64,000 bases of DNA, taken from the NCBI GenBank assembly GCA_030248295.1, contig JASANH010001510.1, positions 1 through 64,000 of the forward strand, read 5' to 3'. The first letter of the stretch is position 1; every line of letters starts with the position of its first letter. Positions 61,101-64,000 of the stretch are shown here, one piece after another. The position numbers and the translations under genes are program-made. This stretch comes from Mesodorylaimus sp. YZB2_4. Taxonomy: Eukaryota > Nematoda > Enoplea > Dorylaimida > Dorylaimidae. The notes below the pieces were generated by a model. The model did no database searches and was not told where the DNA came from. It worked only from the letters and a program-made list of their open reading frames with translations.

Positions 61101-62349
61101 AATCACACGATCAGACACCCATATTCACAGTCCTATCAGTAGCATTTCCTTGCAAAAGAATATTTTGGTGGTGACTGAAGAATTTTCAACAACCAAGAAA
61201 ACAAGCTGCGAAAAATGTGATGTACATGCTGTCTTTCACAAAATTCTGTCATATTCCTTTAAAAATAGCACTAATCTGCAACCACTGGAAACACGTTTCG
61301 CTTACCTTAACTCCAAGTCGAACGGAACTTTTGAATTTTTTTGGGTTTTGCTAATATCTGGTGCCGCACTTCGTCGAACGATGCTAGGTGGTTGCTCAAA
61401 AACGATAAAACTCCTGCAAGACAGTTCTCGAACAATGCTCAGTTTCCGAGGAACGTGCAGCTCTCGCTTACTTTTGTACCAAACTGTGCCTCCTCTGACG
61501 AATATAAGCTTGCATCTGCGCACAAAATGTTGTTCTATCTGCATGCAATTTCTGGACAGCTGGCGACACATTACACCAACTGCTCATATCTCGGATATTG
61601 ATCGAATACTGCGAAATTAGCAAGGAAAACGAATCAATCGCTTTTTCAGTTTGTTCGAACCTAAAATTTGAATTTCCCGCCAAGTTAAGCTCAATTTTTT
61701 AGTTCTTCTTACCATTTCCCCAAAATCTTTAAATCCGATACAATCGTGTCAGCTGGTCCGCCCAAAATGGCCATACGCTGCGCATATTTCCATTCTCTAG
61801 TTTTGTTCATAACTGCTGCGATTTGTTGATCGATAACGTATTTCAAGGATTCGAATGCCCCGGTTGAATTATGGTCAACGATACGCAGTTGATCGATATT
61901 TTGTTGCAGCCATTGTTCCATCTCGTCGGCGTATCGCTTGCAATCGATCAAGTCCTGCGAGCCGTTAGCGAACACCCCGCTTTCTAACGTGGACCTCGCT
62001 CTCGACAGTTCCGTCAGACCGTGACTGATCGAAGCGAACAGGCCACCCAGCTGTTCGTTAGCTGTAGCGCATTCCTATATAATAGCCCATCTCCTGAATA
62101 TCTGGGTAATCTTTGTATTTTATTCGAATGATCAGAACTTACTTGTAATTTTTCTTCAATGACTGGTCCCGTGGGCCTATTGCTTTGCATTTCAGCCCAG
62201 CTGTGGTTATTCTCGTCAAAATCAAATATTTCACTGTTCTCGTCGAAACTGAAACACGATTTCATATTGTCATTTCTACCAAATAATTCCCGCAGGATTC
62301 TGTCTGTCACACCAGCCGGGTGCTTTTTTATGTTGAATTTTTCATCCAT
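58157..62349 (-). CDS. STAT: STAT transcription factor
   Basis: Cytokine- or kinase-activated transcription factor: tyrosine phosphorylation drives SH2 dimerisation and nuclear DNA binding. Exons: 62143-62349, 61713-62074, 61472-61660, 61306-61413, 60956-61021, 60706-60759, 60557-60653, 60442-60483, 60305-60379, 60152-60247, 59884-60093, 59721-59812, 58983-59463 (with a 43-55 nt intron near 59340-59390), 58671-58763 and about 58461-58604. It ends either at TGA 58457 or by splicing to 58157-58181. About 757 residues. The coiled coil includes REWKYAQRMAIL. The DNA-binding domain has FIVFEQPPSIVRRS, VEVEVLLIT and EKQAQEIV. The linker has LSFWDWFCPIADYL. The SH2 domain has SMLLRFSETKPG with its arginine. 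A candidate phosphotyrosine lies in PPYPYAYDGR. No N-terminal STAT interaction domain is visible. Confidence 0.93.
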
Positions 62350-64000
62350 ATTTGGACAATAGAATTAGTAGATGTTTAGAGCACGTTTCGTGAAATGAAG
62401 GAACAAACCTACAGTCCTGTTAAACGAACGATCGAGTTACCTTGGATGAGCAAACCTCTCCTTTTCCTATTTAAAAAATTCGGACAAAAGTAAATTTTAT
62501 TGACAGAACTAGCCGAATGAGTTCTGCGAACTCGACGTATCCGTAAACTTGGGATCAAGTATACAATTACTACAAATTTTAAAACGCACTTCCGACTTAC
62601 TGCTCCGTTTCTAGTCAGTAGGACTGACGTGCTTGGTGAACGAAAACTTTTCAACATACCCAGCGAAGTTGAACACAAAAAACCAGTTTTTAACAAAACT
62701 GATTCAACCTATACTTGCGCACCAGGTACGTGATGTGCGCACGCAGTTTTTCTAAAATGGCGGAACCGAATATAGTTTAATGGCCTACGTCGCCACTAAC
62801 GAATTCTATTCCTATTATTCTGGTAGAAAGCGGAAGATTCCGCGCGCAATTTAGCTGGCTTTGGGAAAATGAGTCAGAAGTGACGCACATTCGGGCATTC
62901 AAAGAGTAAATAAAGCAATGAAACTGCCGATTTGGAAATAGTCCCATTTAATATCGATGAAGTCTGAACGAAGCCATTTCGGCCAGAACAGGCACCTGAG
63001 CAGATAGCATAAAGTGCCTGTTACAACATCAAACAGAAACAAAATCCAAGAAAAATGTGTTGATGCCATGAGACGGCAGAGTTTGGAAGTTTTAGTCAAT
63101 GTGTCACTGCCAGATGGGATTGGGTTGGTTGTTAGTCCAATACGATCGAACTTATCGATTCAGTATCGAACAAATATTCGAACCTTGAATTGAATTTTCT
63201 ATTCAAACAGATCGAACGATAACCATACATTCTGTATTCCAAAGTGAGAACAGTTAAAAAAAACTGCGTAGAGTATCTGGAAAAGACTTTCAAACTGATT
63301 TTGAGATTTAAAAGTCAGATGCCTGATTCTGTGCCATAAGAGATTGCTGACATCGAGCTCGATATACAGTACCTCGGATACCCGACCCTCCATTATACCT
63401 GCATACTGTCCACTGCACAGTTTAATGTACCCGCTAATAAGTTAGGGGACTAATTTAGGTAGATCGCGTAAACTCCCAACATTTCTCATGGCATTTGGAC
63501 TTTATTGTTTTTCTAATGCGCTCCAAAATTCGACTTCGAATGAAAAGGGCAATGAATATTTCATGTCCCTACAACATATTCTTGGAAACTTTGCGGCTAA
63601 TTTATTGTATACTCTGCAGGTGAAACAACGCTAATGAAAATTCAGTCACATTACTGACGATGAGCTGATAGAATTTTTAAGTCATTTTTTCCAATGCATG
63701 CCCGCAGTAGTGTCCCTGAGCGCATACATAGGACACACATTGTCGTACTGTACATTCAATCGCAAGGAGATGAAAGTCCATGATTGTCCATACCAAAATG
63801 ATGATTGTCATCTGACTGAACTCGTAACCTTTATTCCTTCTGCCATTGTGTGACAATTGTATGTAGTCTTTTGGCTAAAACATGGCTCCCATATGGCTGC
63901 TCATTTTACCTCTCGAAGAGCAAATATCAATCTTGTACCTATATTTTAACAGACACCAGGCCAACAACACACACGCGACAGAGCTATGAGATTGAACACA
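62350..64000. other. Right flank, nothing recognised
   Basis: This is the upstream region of STAT and beyond. Open frames are short with no motif, and no STAT N-terminal exon was seen. The STAT promoter probably lies near 62360-62700. Confidence 0.4.

Noticed and set aside
1-64000. CRISPR arrays, prokaryotic operons, phage or viral genes
   Set aside because: No regularly spaced repeats, ribosome binding sites or viral protein motifs were seen; genes are spliced and animal-like.

Overview
This window is nuclear DNA from a multicellular animal. Most genes are split by short GT-AG introns (many 43-100 nt, a few 1-3 kb that hold repeats), and they match animal families: STAT, EXT1, a signal-bearing serpin, receptor tyrosine kinases with immunoglobulin-type ectodomains, CINP, RPUSD2-type pseudouridine synthase, PPP1R11 and leucyl aminopeptidase. 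An invertebrate is likely, but I could not settle the phylum. No bacterial, plasmid or CRISPR features are seen.

Layout from left to right. 1-4300 is repeat-rich, with a decayed LINE fragment. 4325-5712 is a four-exon serpin (-). 8836-9396 is an intronless CINP homolog (-), just downstream of a twelve-exon RPUSD2-like pseudouridine synthase (9660-16976, -). Its largest intron is packed with a tRNA-derived SINE, a poly-G-bearing direct repeat and a foldback element. 18061-18764 is PPP1R11 (+) and 19166-25736 a thirteen-exon M17 leucyl aminopeptidase (+). 27367-47005 holds two tandem receptor tyrosine kinase genes (-), embedded in a segmental duplication and interrupted by a LINE. 47238-50575 holds an F-box gene and poorly resolved coding pieces, split by a TA-flanked inverted-repeat transposon. 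52681-57729 is EXT1 (-) and 58157-62349 is STAT (-). The last 1.6 kb shows nothing recognisable.

The most striking observation is the receptor pair. Their ectodomains and first kinase exon are strongly diverged, yet the second half of the kinase (five exons with introns, about 1.23 kb) differs at only about five bases by eye. The switch falls at the start of one exon. That suggests recent duplication or gene conversion giving two receptors with different sensors and the same catalytic output. Also notable: an EXT1 whose C-terminal glycosyltransferase domain has lost the DxD motif, a STAT with no visible N-terminal domain, and two mutually exclusive perfect hairpins at 51117-51201.

Exon boundaries were placed by hand from GT/AG sites, reading-phase agreement and remembered family sequence patterns. 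No alignment or database search was run.
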